A stretch of 64,000 nt of DNA from Temnothorax longispinosus (taxonomy: Eukaryota > Arthropoda > Insecta > Hymenoptera > Formicidae), in contig NC_092364.1 of assembly GCF_030848805.1 (NCBI RefSeq), forward strand, positions 17,031,447 to 17,095,446. Direction: 5' to 3'. Position 1 is the stretch's first letter, and every line of letters begins with the position of its first letter. A model generated the notes under the pieces. The model saw only the letters and a list, made by a program, of their open reading frames with translations. It made no database searches and was not told the origin of the DNA. Positions 51,107-62,406 of this stretch are shown piece after piece. The position numbers were made by a program, and so were the translations under genes.

Positions 51107-52940
51107 GTTATTCTATATACTGGCGAAAGAAATTTATTATTCTGTTAATTAATATACACTGATTTTGCAAATATTCTAAATATGTAATCAGTATATCATT
51201 CTCTTGATAAATTGTACACAAACGTCACATTTATGTGTTTATCAATTGCAACTTTTATGAAGTAAAACAACTCCGGAAACATCAAACGTAATTAAAGTAA
51301 AACGTCTCCTATTCGTGCGTGTCATTGAATACGCCCGGTTCGTCGATCGGGAGCATCTTAAACGAGCCACACCGCCGGTAATTTTCATGCATACATCTAT
51401 GAGCAAGTAATTGCTAATTTACATAATGACCACATAAAGTGCCATCTTACTTGATGGAACACGCGAACTCCTTTACCACGAAGTCCAAACTGGAAATCGT
51501 TCTGGGTTATATACTCTAAGTTATCCGCAAATGTCCTCTCGATAAACGGTAACTCCAAAAATCGCGTGGAATGCCGTAACGACGGACGCTGAATAAACCA
51601 ACGTACGAACCAGAATATCCACGGGATAATCAGAATAAATCACGCTTAATAAGCGGCGATAGTCGAATGAACACAAATATCCACATAACTGCGCGAGATC
51701 TGTTTTTAATAAGTATGATACGCCTTATTCTAATTTCGAACCGATATATCCCGTGTAAAATAAAATTGCGCTACAATTACGTTAAGCAGACGCGGCCAAC
51801 GGCTGTAGCGTGATCGTTGCCGATGGTAGCAAACGTGTAAAAACGGTGTACACGGGGGACACATGCTTACGTGCTGCGATTCGGATATCGACCCCCCACG
51901 AATCCGTACAAATCGGAAATTAGATCCCAGACTGGGTCGCGAGAGCTTCCCGGGAGAGAAAAAGAGAGAAAGAAGGAGAAAAAGGGAGAGAGGGTGCTCG
52001 GTTATTCGCGGAGACTGTAATTGGAGTCCGGAATCCTGAAATACGAGGCGGACTCTGGGCCACCTGTCGAAATGGATCGCGGAACGATCTCGACGGTACG
52101 AGGCGGCTGCGAAGCCAATAAAAAGAAAACTCACGCGAGACATATACGATATATATATGTGACGCGAACACACCGGGATCAATAAAGAATGTAGGCGTAT
52201 GTACAACTATCGACGAAATCTAGAGAAATATTGAGCCACGAGGAGGCGGCTATCGACGAAATCTCGACGAGAAGCTTTAACGGTATGCGGGGACCGGTTG
52301 AGGGGCCCATAATGGCAGAACAGCGTTGAATTTACTGATCGACGAAGTTTGTCGATTCCGTGTGTAAGCCGTTGGCGTACATTGTTGTCCAAAAAGTATT
52401 GTGACACGAATCCATTTGGCCATTTTTATTATTAACCCGTTTAAATAAATATTCGCGGCTTCACAGCGAGCAAAACACGATTTCACGCTCACATTGTTAT
52501 CAATATTGTGTTATTTTTATGCAAAGATAGCCGAACTTACATATATACAGCAAAATTTTCGAAAATGCAGCTTGATACGAAGCTTTGGCGTAAAGTTATG
52601 AGTCTATTTGCACTAGTAATGACATAAACTTAACTTTATTAACGTTTAGGTTTTCTTAATGACGTTCCTTTTTGTCCAAAAACGCTCTAAGTAATTTATT
52701 ATTTGTCAGCGAAACAGGGAATAAGAGTAAGATCGATGCATATGTTTTCATTTCGGTCCCACTATCCACTACGCAATGCGAAATTTTCAAAGTTGGTCAA
52801 CAGTAAAAAAAATATATGTTTCAAGTTTCAACTATATTATCACTTAACAAAATCTTTAATGAAAAAGAGGAGAACAAATTTTTTGAGTACTTATCGACTA
52901 CTTATCGATTTTTGAGTACTTATTTGAGTACATTAATAAT
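51107..52940 (+). other. Intron; nothing supported
   Basis: Mixed composition, with a purine run at about 51955-51990 and a CpG-rich block at 51790-52400. The 158-codon minus-strand frame there is open through the reverse of the purine run and looks compositional. TGAGTACTTAT occurs twice between about 52880 and 52925. Confidence 0.45.
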
Positions 52941-53066
52941 ACTCGGGAAAATTTTATTAATTTACGCTATGCGAATATAATTTGATCATAATGAGAAATC
53001 AATGTATTATAATATTATGATCAAATTATATTCGCATAGCGTAAATTAATAAAAATTTTCCCGAGT
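52941..53066. repeat. Near-perfect hairpin, arms about 52 bp
   Basis: Left arm 52941-52992 (ACTCGGGAAAATTTT and onward to GATCATAAT) pairs with right arm 53014-53066 with a single one-base indel in the T/A run. The loop is about 21 bases. Weaker pairing extends a further 8-10 bases outward. Like the 51.0-kb hairpin, it lies in the large intron and would fold as a long stem if transcribed. The arms are unrelated in sequence to the other hairpins by eye. Confidence 0.93.
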
Positions 53067-56000
53067 TATTCTAATAATAAATATGTATTTAATAATCCTA
53101 ATCTTATTATTAATATATTTATTGCATCTACTATTTTGCCTCCTAAATTTCACGCACGTGATTTAAATTGCACAAGGCATACGAGCATCCTTTAATCCGT
53201 TCGCAACGGGTCACAAGAGTGCATAAAATCTAACGAGATTATATGATCGCATAGCATTGTCTACACGAGAAGTTACGACTCCAAGCGAGGAGCCTGTCGT
53301 TTCATTCTTATTTTCATTTATGTCTAACAGCCGATCACCTTTGAAACGGTAAAGCGATGAAGTGACCGTACACTAAGCCGCCGTTGTACATTAAACCGCG
53401 ATCGTGGACAGCGGCGAAAGGTGAAGTCGATGTTGCGGTCAAACTAAAACGATTGGCCCGATCGCGAAAACAGTGGCGGTTGATCGCGCTTTCTTCAAAG
53501 GAGAGGAAATAAATTTTTTTTATATAATTATAATAGGGGAAAAAATGTGGTTACATACACCAATATAGGCATATTTGATCAGGCGAAATCATGTCTGAAG
53601 AGCAAATCTTAATAAAATAATAATGTAACCATTTGTACAAATTTATTACTTGAATAAGAGCGTAATTGATTTAAATAAAATTATGGTTACATCGATATAA
53701 AATATCGATTTCGATATTCGAGGTTCGAATAATCATCAGCGTTCCTTAGTGATATCTAAAGGCAGCCGTTTCTAAGATAAGTTCTAAGTGCATTGCAGAG
53801 AGAAGATATCTTGCTAAACGATTACGTTCAGCCTAAATCAACAGCGAAAAATGCATATAGCGTATATAGTTAAACATCGTTTCTACGTCATTAAAATTTT
53901 AGTTGCTAATGAGAGAAGGTTCGCAACAGGTTACTAACTCCGACATACAGGTTGAAGAGACTACCTAACTAGCTTGGCCTGTTCATAGATCAAAACAATT
54001 TACCGAGATAACTGTAACAGGGAACTCGCGTATGCTGGCCGACATTAACACGCATTGGTCTAGGTGGTCAATCTCGGTGCGAGATGATTGATAACTCTCT
54101 TGTAAGCGTTATCAGCCGCAGCGTGCACGCTGTTATGTTCACGTCAGGGACGTGACACTGATAGACGAGTTTTACCTTTTCTCCTCTCTTTCCCTTCGGC
54201 TTTCCGACTGTAACTTGTTGCCTTTAATTGTCGACGTGTTAAACGCGCTCTCTTTATGATTCTAGCCCTACTGATTTTCGATTCCCCTTCGTCTATTACA
54301 CACAAGGACAGAAATATCTGTTAGTTTTATGAATTATAAAAAACCCTATTATAGATATTAACTAAATTAAAATAATTTAGTTGAGAATATTTGTCCATAT
54401 TTGTCCAAAATTATACGTAGAATGATAACTTAATCTTTTAAACTCATTCATAGCTCGATAAGATCATTTTTCATTTTCACAGAAATGTTTATTCTTTTTT
54501 CTGAATTATAAGTTGCGCACAGCAAAAAACTCTCTTCCCTAAAAATACTTTCTTAATCATGCTTAATCACGGAGTTACCCAGAAATTATTAGCTTCAAAA
54601 AGTTGGCCGGTCCTATATCCCTCTATATCGCTACCTGAGCTACCTTACAATCGTGAAGAAGCAGCATTAACGGCGCATTCGTATGCAGAGTCGAGTACCA
54701 GCTCTCGATCACGGGCGGCTCCTTCTCTCTCGGACGACTTCCTCTCCCTTGGAAGCCCCCTTTTCCAAGCTCGCGCCGGGCCCTGAGCGATTGCAGCGTC
54801 GACAACTTGAAGTACATATAAACTCACGTATATGCGTAGGCAGACCGACGGCACGGAAAGCCGCGTGACAAGAGCGTAATGAATCTACCTCTCCGAATGA
54901 GCATACTTAGGATGGTCTCAAGATAGAAACGCTGCTCGTGGTGGAATTCGAAAACTGCACGCGATTAATGTCGCTGCAACGAGCGAAAAGATGTGAACAA
55001 AGTCGTCGGTCGGAGCGGTCGAGACGGTCGAAGCGCGCATTACGGCGTCCTCTTTCGCGGATAATCCTGCGATCAGCGGAACCTAATTATCCCGTTCTCT
55101 CGTTCGTAATTCCGCGAGCGATCGTCGCTAATCTCCATTTCAATGTTTAAATTCACGTCGGCCGGAGGGAATCGTCGCGATTAAGACCTTGAGTAAGGAC
55201 TGATCAGAAACATTCTGTACGAGTTTAAGATATTTCACGATAACACGACGAACCATAAGATCCGACTAATGAGCGTGGAGCGAGGGAAGGAAACCGCTCG
55301 GTGGCGCGCAGTTATCTCACTCGAAGCTCGCGTTTCAGCGAAGAACGGCTATGCAAACAACCGAGAACTGGTCGGGAATCGTTCGGCAAGTGTGTAAGTA
55401 CTCTTCAGGCGGAGACTGCGGGAAATCATCGACGCGGCGCGGCGGCCGACCGCGAATCGCCACGGCCGCCGCCAGTTGCGTCCGAAGAACGATTCTTCGA
55501 CTAATCGGGCGATCCGCACCGAGAAGAACCTACCTCCATCGTTTCCATCATACGTTAGCTCGCGGCCGCTGTTTCCTCGCAATAAACCCGCGGTGCGATT
55601 CTCTTAATTACGTTCGCACGGACGATAATCTCAGGCCTCGTTAAGTGCGGTGCGCGAGATCGCGCTGCCGGTGCGCGTCCGAGATGAAACGATTTCAGCG
55701 GGAATAAGTGGGATAGGTAAGGGACGCAGAGTGCTTTCGGTAGGTGTGCGGCAGGAATAATAGCGAAGGACGCCTAATAAACCTGCGGGTGTCCCGCTGC
55801 GCGGAAACAGGACGCGCCGGATGAGGCTGTGAGCCAATTACGGGGCCCCCGCGCGAAGATCTCAAGAGTCGATTTATATGACGCTCGTGTTGTCTGTATA
55901 TATGTCCTTGGCGAAGACCCGGACTCACCTGAAGAAATTACGATAATGCGGCGGGACAAAAACTGAAAACGACGAAAACCCGACGCATTCTTTAAATGTC

Positions 56001-56288
56001 AAATTTTTAGCGACAACATATTTATATACTTATCTTTCACACTTATTATACTGTTGAAATATAGAAATCTCTTGTGTCTCTGACTTTTGTTTTTAATATT
56101 TTTCTATGATTGCATATTTTTGCTTGATTAATTTGAAAAATCTATGCGTCTTTTTACGATAAATATAAATATATATTTGTAATACTAACAAGATTAAAAA
56201 TCAATAATATTTGTCGTACTGTTTCAATACAATTTTTACAAGAAATATTTCGCAATATTAAACCTATAACTTTCAATTTTTTTTACAG
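53067..56288 (+). other. Intron, last part; CpG-rich block
   Basis: AT-rich to about 54600, then CpG-rich (54600-55970) with many overlapping chance frames on both strands. A segment at 55345-55393 is framed by an acceptor-like TTTCAG and a donor-like GTGT|GTAAGT on the plus strand, and a minus-strand donor-like TTCAG|GTGAGT sits at about 55929; neither makes a convincing coding exon. The final 300 bases are AT-rich and end in the pyrimidine tract of the next acceptor. Confidence 0.45.
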
Positions 56289-56391
56289 AAGCTCCTGGAG
56301 AACTTGGATGGGTGCTGACTCTTGTGATAGTGTCCTTAGTATCGGCCGGTATCGGAGCGGTAGTGATGATGACTCTTCTCCATTGTCGAAG
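56289..56391 (+). CDS. Internal exon: transmembrane helix of the same membrane protein
   Basis: Framed by a strong acceptor (TTTTTTTTACAG|AAG) and a donor (CGAAG|GTTAGT). Joined to the 33949 exon in phase 1, it reads EAPGELGW followed by a helix of about 25 hydrophobic residues (residues 102-126 of the joined fragment), then HCRR. The basic residues directly after the helix fit the positive-inside rule, giving a type I topology with the N-terminus outside. The exon ends in phase 2. It is also phase-compatible with the candidate signal-peptide exon at 46228. The product is not a family I can name. Confidence 0.75.
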
Positions 56392-57285
56392 GTTAGTATT
56401 ATTACTTTTTAATGAAAAGTGTATATTTTTTTGGTGAATGTAAGTGAGAGAAAAGAAATAATCGAAAATTACCTTCGCGCGACACGGAACCAACTACCTA
56501 TTTCTCGTTAAATTTACTGGATAAAATCAATCAGAGTTAATGGTCGCACAAATTGAAATCCTATTGCACGCTAGCCAGTGCAATCTTCACGGAGACGCTT
56601 CTCTCGAAGGCTTCGCGGAGAACAGTGAAGCACTACGATACGGATCATCGCGCCGACAGATTCGCGAACCGATCGCGGTTTCATCTTACAGCCGCACGCG
56701 GTCGATTCTCTTAAATTACCACCTACCGGCGATACGTAATCGAACGAGTCGATCGACACTAAGAACGAGGATGAAGCAGTCGCTAACTAGATCGATTCGG
56801 TATGAATCCGGCAAGTGACAAACTAAAGGGCGTCGAAAGAGCAGAAAAAGAAGAAGGAAATGGTACACGAACACCATTACTAGAAAGAATCATGACTGCG
56901 GTCAGATCTCGATTAGAATTCCTGAGTAGCCAGGAAACGAGGGTTTTCGTGATCGCAATCTCCTCATCCTCCTCTACGTCCTTCTCATAGAAGATGATTT
57001 ATTAAACTTGATTGCCAACTTGCATGTTCCTTCACTTATAATTTTCAGGAAAAAAATGGTTATATAAAATGATTTAGAGCATTCCTTTTTAATAAGTTGA
57101 TTATCCGATGTAATATGAGTAATCATTACTGACTTATGTTCAACAAAATATTCCTATTTGTCGTCACTTTAAAGTAATTAATTAAAAGAACCAATTATAT
57201 TATTATCACAATTATTATCTTTATAAAATAACTAATGACAAATATTTCTCAGAATTCATCGATATTTCTATTTGATCTGTTACAG
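56392..57285 (+). other. Intron between transmembrane exon and microexon
   Basis: An 894-bp intron with GT and AG ends. It holds a CpG-rich centre (56540-56990) with short frames that look like chance, and an AT-rich right part ending in a pyrimidine-rich acceptor. Confidence 0.6.
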
Positions 57286-57308
57286 GATAAAAAGTGCCGG
57301 TGGCAGAG
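57286..57308 (+). CDS. 23-base microexon: start of cytoplasmic tail
   Basis: Acceptor TCTGTTACAG|GATAAAAAG and donor GGCAGAG|GTAAGC enclose 23 bases. Continuing from the previous exon in phase 2 it encodes RIKSAGGR plus one base of the next codon, so it keeps the frame open and adds a basic stretch next to the membrane. It ends in phase 1; the following exon was not found and probably lies beyond the window. If the donor is not used, the frame runs on for some 20 codons and stops, giving a short tail. Confidence 0.55.
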
Positions 57309-58619
57309 GTAAGCAAAGTTCTGTCAAAGTATGCATAATCCTCGCGTTCGCCACGAAATACTATGGTCGGTTATACTCTTTTCGTTTATACTTTTAATGT
57401 AACATAATATAGGTCCTATCGTAAGTTTTTGTACGTACGAGACGAATTTTATTATGCAAACGTGGACCGGTCTACAAAAATCATTCATAAGAAGCAGGGT
57501 AGGGTTACGGTACGTAGGGTTACGATTAGGTCGGTCAGAATAAAGGGAGGTCTGGATTTACTGCCGAGACGCGAGCTAGCCCCCCAATTATGTCGAATTA
57601 ACATACCATATTCGGCGCGGCGGGTTCGCGGCGGCGCTGACAGGTCAGATTCAAAATGATTCCCAATTATCCGAGACTCCCCTACTGAGTTACCTGCTCG
57701 CGGGGCCCTTCTACTCGTTAATATACGACATCCACATTCACAATAATATTATCTCGGATGTGCTTTATAAGAGACCCCACAAAAGGTATACCTTAAAGAG
57801 AGCGCTCCTCGCTTTGTCATGTCATAAACTTCAAGTTGTAGAAAAATACGGCGAAATATGGATGAGAGAAACGTTCATGAGAAAATGACATCAATATGAT
57901 ACGCTTCAAAGAGATATGTGACATGGAAAATTATATCAACTTTGATTTGAAATCTGCGATATAACGTAATATTTACCATATCGTATTAATTAATTTCATT
58001 TTCATTACGTAAACATATGAAAGTATCGTTAAATAGTGTTGTAACGTAAAATGTTGCAGAATAAACTGTTTACTCGCATTGATCTCTCATCGCGCGATCT
58101 CTAAAATGGGCGTCGACAATAATGTACTCGCCTCTATGCTGTACGATCCTAAAAAAAAAATAGGGCGACAATCAGTCGAATCAATAAACGTGACGGTTCG
58201 AAAACATGAGACACGTTCGTAAGGTATACCATGTCTCTTATCAGGAGATAAAGGGGATATACCTCTCCACCTCGTGTTCGCGAAGGCAGTCTCACGATGT
58301 CGCCGTCGCCATCTCCGTCGTAACCAACGACGACCGTCACGGTTTCAGACGGTGAAAGGACTCGAACGCGAAGAGCGAAACCCCATTGCGGAGACCCCCA
58401 TACAGACCTAATACACGAGCGTGCGCGTGCACGGCGGTGGGCTGACGACGCGCGACGACGGGCACGTCGGCGCGAAGAGGAAAGAGAGCAACACCGTCGT
58501 AGCATCGAGTGCCAGCATCGATTGGAGTTTAATTAGTTCGCATAATGCAAACCGTTCATGGCGGTATAAACTACGAGACCGTGTTGCTGCACGTTCTCCG
58601 TCGTGCTAGTTAAAGGATA
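57309..58619 (+). other. Intron or downstream; nothing supported
   Basis: TAGGGTTACG occurs twice near 57497-57525. A CpG-rich block at 58080-58600 has overlapping frames on both strands. No acceptor followed by a sustained frame in the needed phase was found. Confidence 0.4.
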
Positions 58620-58802
58620 TAAAGGCCTTCACACACAAATCGACGGAAGACGTAAGACGTAAATCGTAAGGAAATCCACCAATCAGAGTCGACTATTCCC
58701 CTCTTTAAGAGGGAAGAAGAGGGGAATAGTCGACTCTGATTAGTGGATTTCCTTACGATTTACGTCTTACGTCTTCCGTCGATTTGTGTGTCCGGGGCTT
58801 AA
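58620..58802. mobile_element. 177-bp foldback MITE, TAA duplication (PIF/Harbinger-like)
   Basis: Arms 58631-58705 and 58717-58791 pair over 75 bases with one mismatch; the loop is 11 bases. Extending outward, the ends (AGGCCTTCACACAC on the left, AGCCCCGGACACAC on the right when reversed) are flanked by TAA at 58620-58622 and 58800-58802. A three-base TAA/TTA duplication is typical of PIF/Harbinger, and ends of this style fit. There is no coding capacity. The near-perfect arms suggest a recent insertion. Confidence 0.8.
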
Positions 58803-60117
58803 TCGGGCAATGCGATGCGATGCGACGCGACGCGACATGACGCGACGGACAGACGACCGCGGCCGGGCGACATAAAAGACAGTGAAACGCTTCTAATTAA
58901 CTTTCTGATTTAAAATCAGCCGCAGCGCGATACGATCGACGAGCGAACGGCGGCGAACGTAAAAAGACGATGAGCGAGCGGAAAGACAGGAGGGGGAATT
59001 GTGCTACTGCCTGGGATGTAGGGGTCACCCGAATTAATTATCCAACACTCGTTTCATTGAACCTTTTGAATCACTATCGGGTCCTCGCGATTTAAACTCT
59101 AACCTGCTTAAATTCTAAACTAAAGCCTAAATTTCAAGGTAAAAGATATTTACTTGAATGTGAGAAGTAAAATATGTGAAATATTAAAAAAATATATTTA
59201 TCAAACTTTAAAATATCTAAAAAAAGAGATCGAACTGTCTAAAAAATTATTGATATTCTTCATTATCTACTATATAACATTGCATTTTTTTGCATTATTG
59301 TAAATTGTAAAAGCATCTTGAAAAATATAAGCAAAAAGATATTTAAAAAAAATTTTTTTTAATTGACTACAAGTAAACTGAAATAAGATTGTTTGGTAAT
59401 GATATTATCAGTTTTCGTTCTTTTCGCATAAAAATAATCGTCGAAGGTGGTCCGCGCGGAGGCGAATTTGTATTTGCAACCTGCAAGAACGCATAATTTC
59501 GTTGTTTTCGCTCCAGGGGCGAGCTCACTAGTCCGGTTTTAGAACGGATAACCGGCACGAATAACCAAGATACAATTACACGTTAAGACGCGATGATTTA
59601 TTGCAAAGTACCGCTTGAGACAACGGGTCTGTTAATCGCGTAATAGTATGTAGAAGAGGAAATTTCTCAATGACAAAATAGAATTCTAGCGTTAAAGAGA
59701 TCTTATCGTCATTTTTTAGGGCCGTGAGAGCTTGTCACAAAAGAGTAAATGGCTTACTCTCTTATGACAAGAGTAAAGCCTTGCAAAAATATTAATTTGG
59801 ATAAAATATATATAAGTGTTAATATATACACACATAAATATATCTTATTTACACAATTTTTTTTCAAAAATCAAACGTCTAACGTTATCCTTAAAATAAT
59901 TAATTTATGCACAAGATGTCACATGACTAACTTATTGTATACTTTGCGTATTCTGGAGATAAAATGTAATTAAAAATTCTAATATGAAAATATTAACTTA
60001 ATTAGTTTCCGAATTACAAAATTGGCCAAAGTATAGTATTCACGCATTTAATTCCGGGTATAAGAGTATAACAAATAAAAGAATAAGTAATAAATTATTT
60101 ATTTCATGATTGCCTCG
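58803..60117. other. No supported gene; short GCGAC array
   Basis: A GCGAT/GCGAC pentamer array lies at about 58811-58848, with AT-rich DNA after 59100. Two plus-strand acceptor-like sites (about 59518 and 59719) are followed within a few codons by stops in the phase needed by the membrane-protein gene, so they are unlikely to be its next exon. Confidence 0.5.
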
Positions 60118-60270
60118 TCGACGACCGGCGCCTCCCAAACTTGCTCCTCCTCGCAGGACTCCTTCGTTGCACACATAATACTCGTGAAACATGATTAATT
60201 ACGCTCGTGTGCACTTTGCATGACACTCTGAGTTTAATTGTACGCGACGCGTAATTCGCGAAATATGCGA
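60118..60270. repeat. Diverged second copy of the 61.2-kb CpG-rich segment
   Basis: Shares, in order, CCTCCCA, TGCTCCTCCTC/CCTCCTCCTC, CTCCTTCGTTG/CCTCCGTTG, CACTTTGCA, CACTC and CGCGACGCG with 61190-61355. Overall similarity is perhaps 70 percent by eye over about 155 bases. The splice donor present next to the 61.2-kb copy is missing here. This looks like an old local duplication about 1.07 kb apart. Confidence 0.6.
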
Positions 60271-60733
60271 GAAATTATTAAACGATCAATATATATCATG
60301 GTTATTGAAATCACTCGAGTTGGCAAGGCATTGCTCCATTCTTTCAAACTGCAAGTAACGACTAAATCACATGTAACTGACAAACATCAATTCTTCCACG
60401 TGTCTTCAAAGAAATAACTATCGCAATAAAGCTTACACGAATTTGTAATTTTCATCCCTTTTCGCTTTTATTCGAATATAAATAAATAAATCGTGTGAAA
60501 TAACTGTATCCATAAATAATCGTAAGTCTCAATACGTTTACGAGTTGTTAATTATGAGGGTTAACCAACTGCGTCGTTTGATAAGTATAATTATTAAAGT
60601 CAATCATAGAAAGTGATCGCGTTTCCCGTCTTCTAGTACCTGTCGCGATCACGTCTCGAGCATGTCTCACTGATCATAAATGCACATAACCTGTAATAAA
60701 AAGTCCGCAGAGAGAAATAAAAAAAAAACTCAC

Positions 60734-60773
60734 CGGCCGATGCGCAACAGCGGAGTTGTAATTCTGCGTTGAT
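60734..60773 (-). other. Possible 40-base untranslated exon (minus strand)
   Basis: On the minus strand, TTTCTATGTTACAG|ATCAACG is a good acceptor and CGGCCG|GTGAGT a good donor, 40 bases apart. All three frames are open and none has an ATG. With the donors at 61473 and 61175 upstream, it fits a short 5' untranslated exon of a gene whose coding part lies further left on the minus strand or in another gene's intron. No coding exon was found, so this rests on splice sites alone. Confidence 0.35.
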
Positions 60774-60903
60774 CTGTAACATAGAAATATTTTTACATTA
60801 AAAACAGTGTCCACAAGATAATCAATACTTCAAGTAAATAATTATCGCGCCCGTGTTAAATTTAAAAAAACGTAATTTTAACAAATATCTCATTTTGAAA
60901 TGC

Positions 60904-61096
60904 TAATGCGAGAAACAATCGCGGCCGCCGTAAGCGGCCGCATATTTCCGCATTAACTCATTCACATAACTATACATAATTCGCGGAAAATCGTGCAAGC
61001 AATATTACCGTGCGAATAAAAAAGAGACGCGACGTTGGCGACGTAATATCTTTTCTCGCATATGCGGAGTAACGGAGATCGAACTCCGTTACTCCG
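60904..61096. repeat. Two small hairpins
   Basis: At 60904-60957, two GCGGCCGC blocks face each other across a 5-base loop, with outer TAATGCG/CGCATTA pairing, giving an imperfect stem. At 61065-61096, CGGAGTAACGGAG pairs perfectly with its complement across a 6-base loop. Both lie in what would be the first intron of the proposed minus-strand transcript. Confidence 0.8.
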
Positions 61097-61174
61097 AAAT
61101 TGCGCCGGAGTTGAACCTCGAAAGTGACGAAATTCACAGACCACCAAAATAATAAATGAATAATAATTACTCAC

Positions 61175-61265
61175 CTCACGGTCGCTCCGCCGTCGCCCGA
61201 TGCCTCCCAGGCCTCCTCCTCCTCTCCTCGTTCCTCCGTTGTCGCGTCCCGGCGGCGCACTCACT
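61175..61265 (-). other. Possible alternative untranslated exon (minus strand)
   Basis: Ends in a consensus donor (ACCGTGAG|GTGAGT) on the minus strand and is very CpG-rich and purine-rich. No clear acceptor bounds its 5' side, so it may be an alternative first exon. Its upstream limit is a guess. The segment has the diverged second copy at 60118-60270. Confidence 0.25.
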
Positions 61266-61472
61266 CACGATATTCACTCATTCACGCACGAAAAAATATC
61301 GTCGTTTACGATCGCGCGACACTTTGCACGGCACTCCCGGTATTAAATCTCGCGACGCGGCGCGTATACTTAATTACACGGCGACGGAAGAATTACGTCG
61401 GAGAAGCTACGAACGAAACTGTATACGATCCGCTCGATGCCCGTCGACCCGTGATGTCCCGCAGGTACTTAC

Positions 61473-61620
61473 TTAGACGCGACGAGTGAGTTGAAGATGG
61501 CGGTGAGAATTTCGTAAATCGCGCGGCCAACTTCACTCGCCACCTCGCCAGGAGCAACCGTCTGAACCGTCGCGAGGACGCTACACTTGCTGTTCCCACA
61601 CCTGTACTTTTCGCACCTTG
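61473..61620 (-). promoter_or_regulatory. Promoter and first exon region of a minus-strand gene
   Basis: This CpG-rich minus-strand segment ends in a strong donor (GTCTAA|GTAAGT) at 61473. Just upstream of it lies CCGCCATCTT (61494-61503), the YY1/Pho-type element common within about 50 bases of transcription starts. TCAGACG near 61564 could act as an initiator. No TATA box is evident. If correct, transcription runs leftward toward the 3' part of the plus-strand membrane-protein gene. The start and exon limits are inferred. Confidence 0.35.
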
Positions 61621-62247
61621 AACAACGAATATAATGTCGAGATTACTTTTACGTATTGCAATATGCGCGACGTAAGAGGAATAAATGTATGAATCAAGGT
61701 GAAAGAGAAATAACCGCGGGACATGCCAACCGAAAATAACTGCTTTACTGATTGCGAGGCGATTTTAATTAACTGCTAATTAAATCATCAATTTATTAAA
61801 CATTCACATGTCTATCTTCCACGATTCCCAAATATCAAAACATGATTAAATAGGTACGAGGTTAAACGTACGACGTTAATAGAGACTGCTAATTAAACAC
61901 GTCGTGGCGTTATTCGCTTTAGGATCCGCGCTCGTATCGATCCTTTATCCGTGTTCCGAAAACTTCATTAATTCTAAAGCCGCGCGACAGGATACGAGTC
62001 AATTTGATGGTAGCGAAAAGCGAGATCGTCCGAAAGAATGTAATCGAAAGTCAATATCATCAAATGCGATATACCTCGGTATCCGTATCAATTTCGCGAA
62101 GCTATGTATATAAGCATACGATATATCCGAGTTTTTAATCTGGACCGCCGGATTCGTGTACTTATTGCTCCGTGCTGCGATCCGATGCGAATGACTGTTG
62201 TTAAGTTGTTTAGCGTTTGCGCCGCTAAGGCGCTAAGTACCTACCGC

Positions 62248-62250
<3 letters not shown>
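61621..62250. other. No supported gene
   Basis: Upstream side of the proposed minus-strand promoter. Moderately AT-rich, with no motif I can support and only short frames. Confidence 0.5.

Positions 62251-62292
<42 letters not shown>
62251..62292. repeat. (GCGCCC)7 hexanucleotide array; minus-strand G-quadruplex motif
   Basis: Seven exact GCGCCC units. The minus strand reads GGGCGC repeated, that is, G-triplets spaced by three bases, which meets the usual G-quadruplex pattern several times over. The reading frames through it encode Ala-Pro or Ala-Arg dipeptides and are open only because the repeat lacks stops. Confidence 0.95.
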
Positions 62293-62406
62293 CTACCGGC
62301 TCGAGTCTCGTGTCTCGTCGCGCGAATACAAACAAGCGCGCTGTAAAAAAAACGCCAAGGCCGCGTGCCAACCTACTTCTTCTGCCCAAAACGTTATAAA
62401 ATAGAT

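Noticed and set aside
57490..57530. TAGGGTTACG repeats resembling insect telomere repeat TTAGG
   Set aside because: Only two imperfect copies; not a telomeric array.
59518..59740. Acceptor-like sites that could begin the next exon of the membrane-protein gene
   Set aside because: In the required phase both hit a stop within a few codons.
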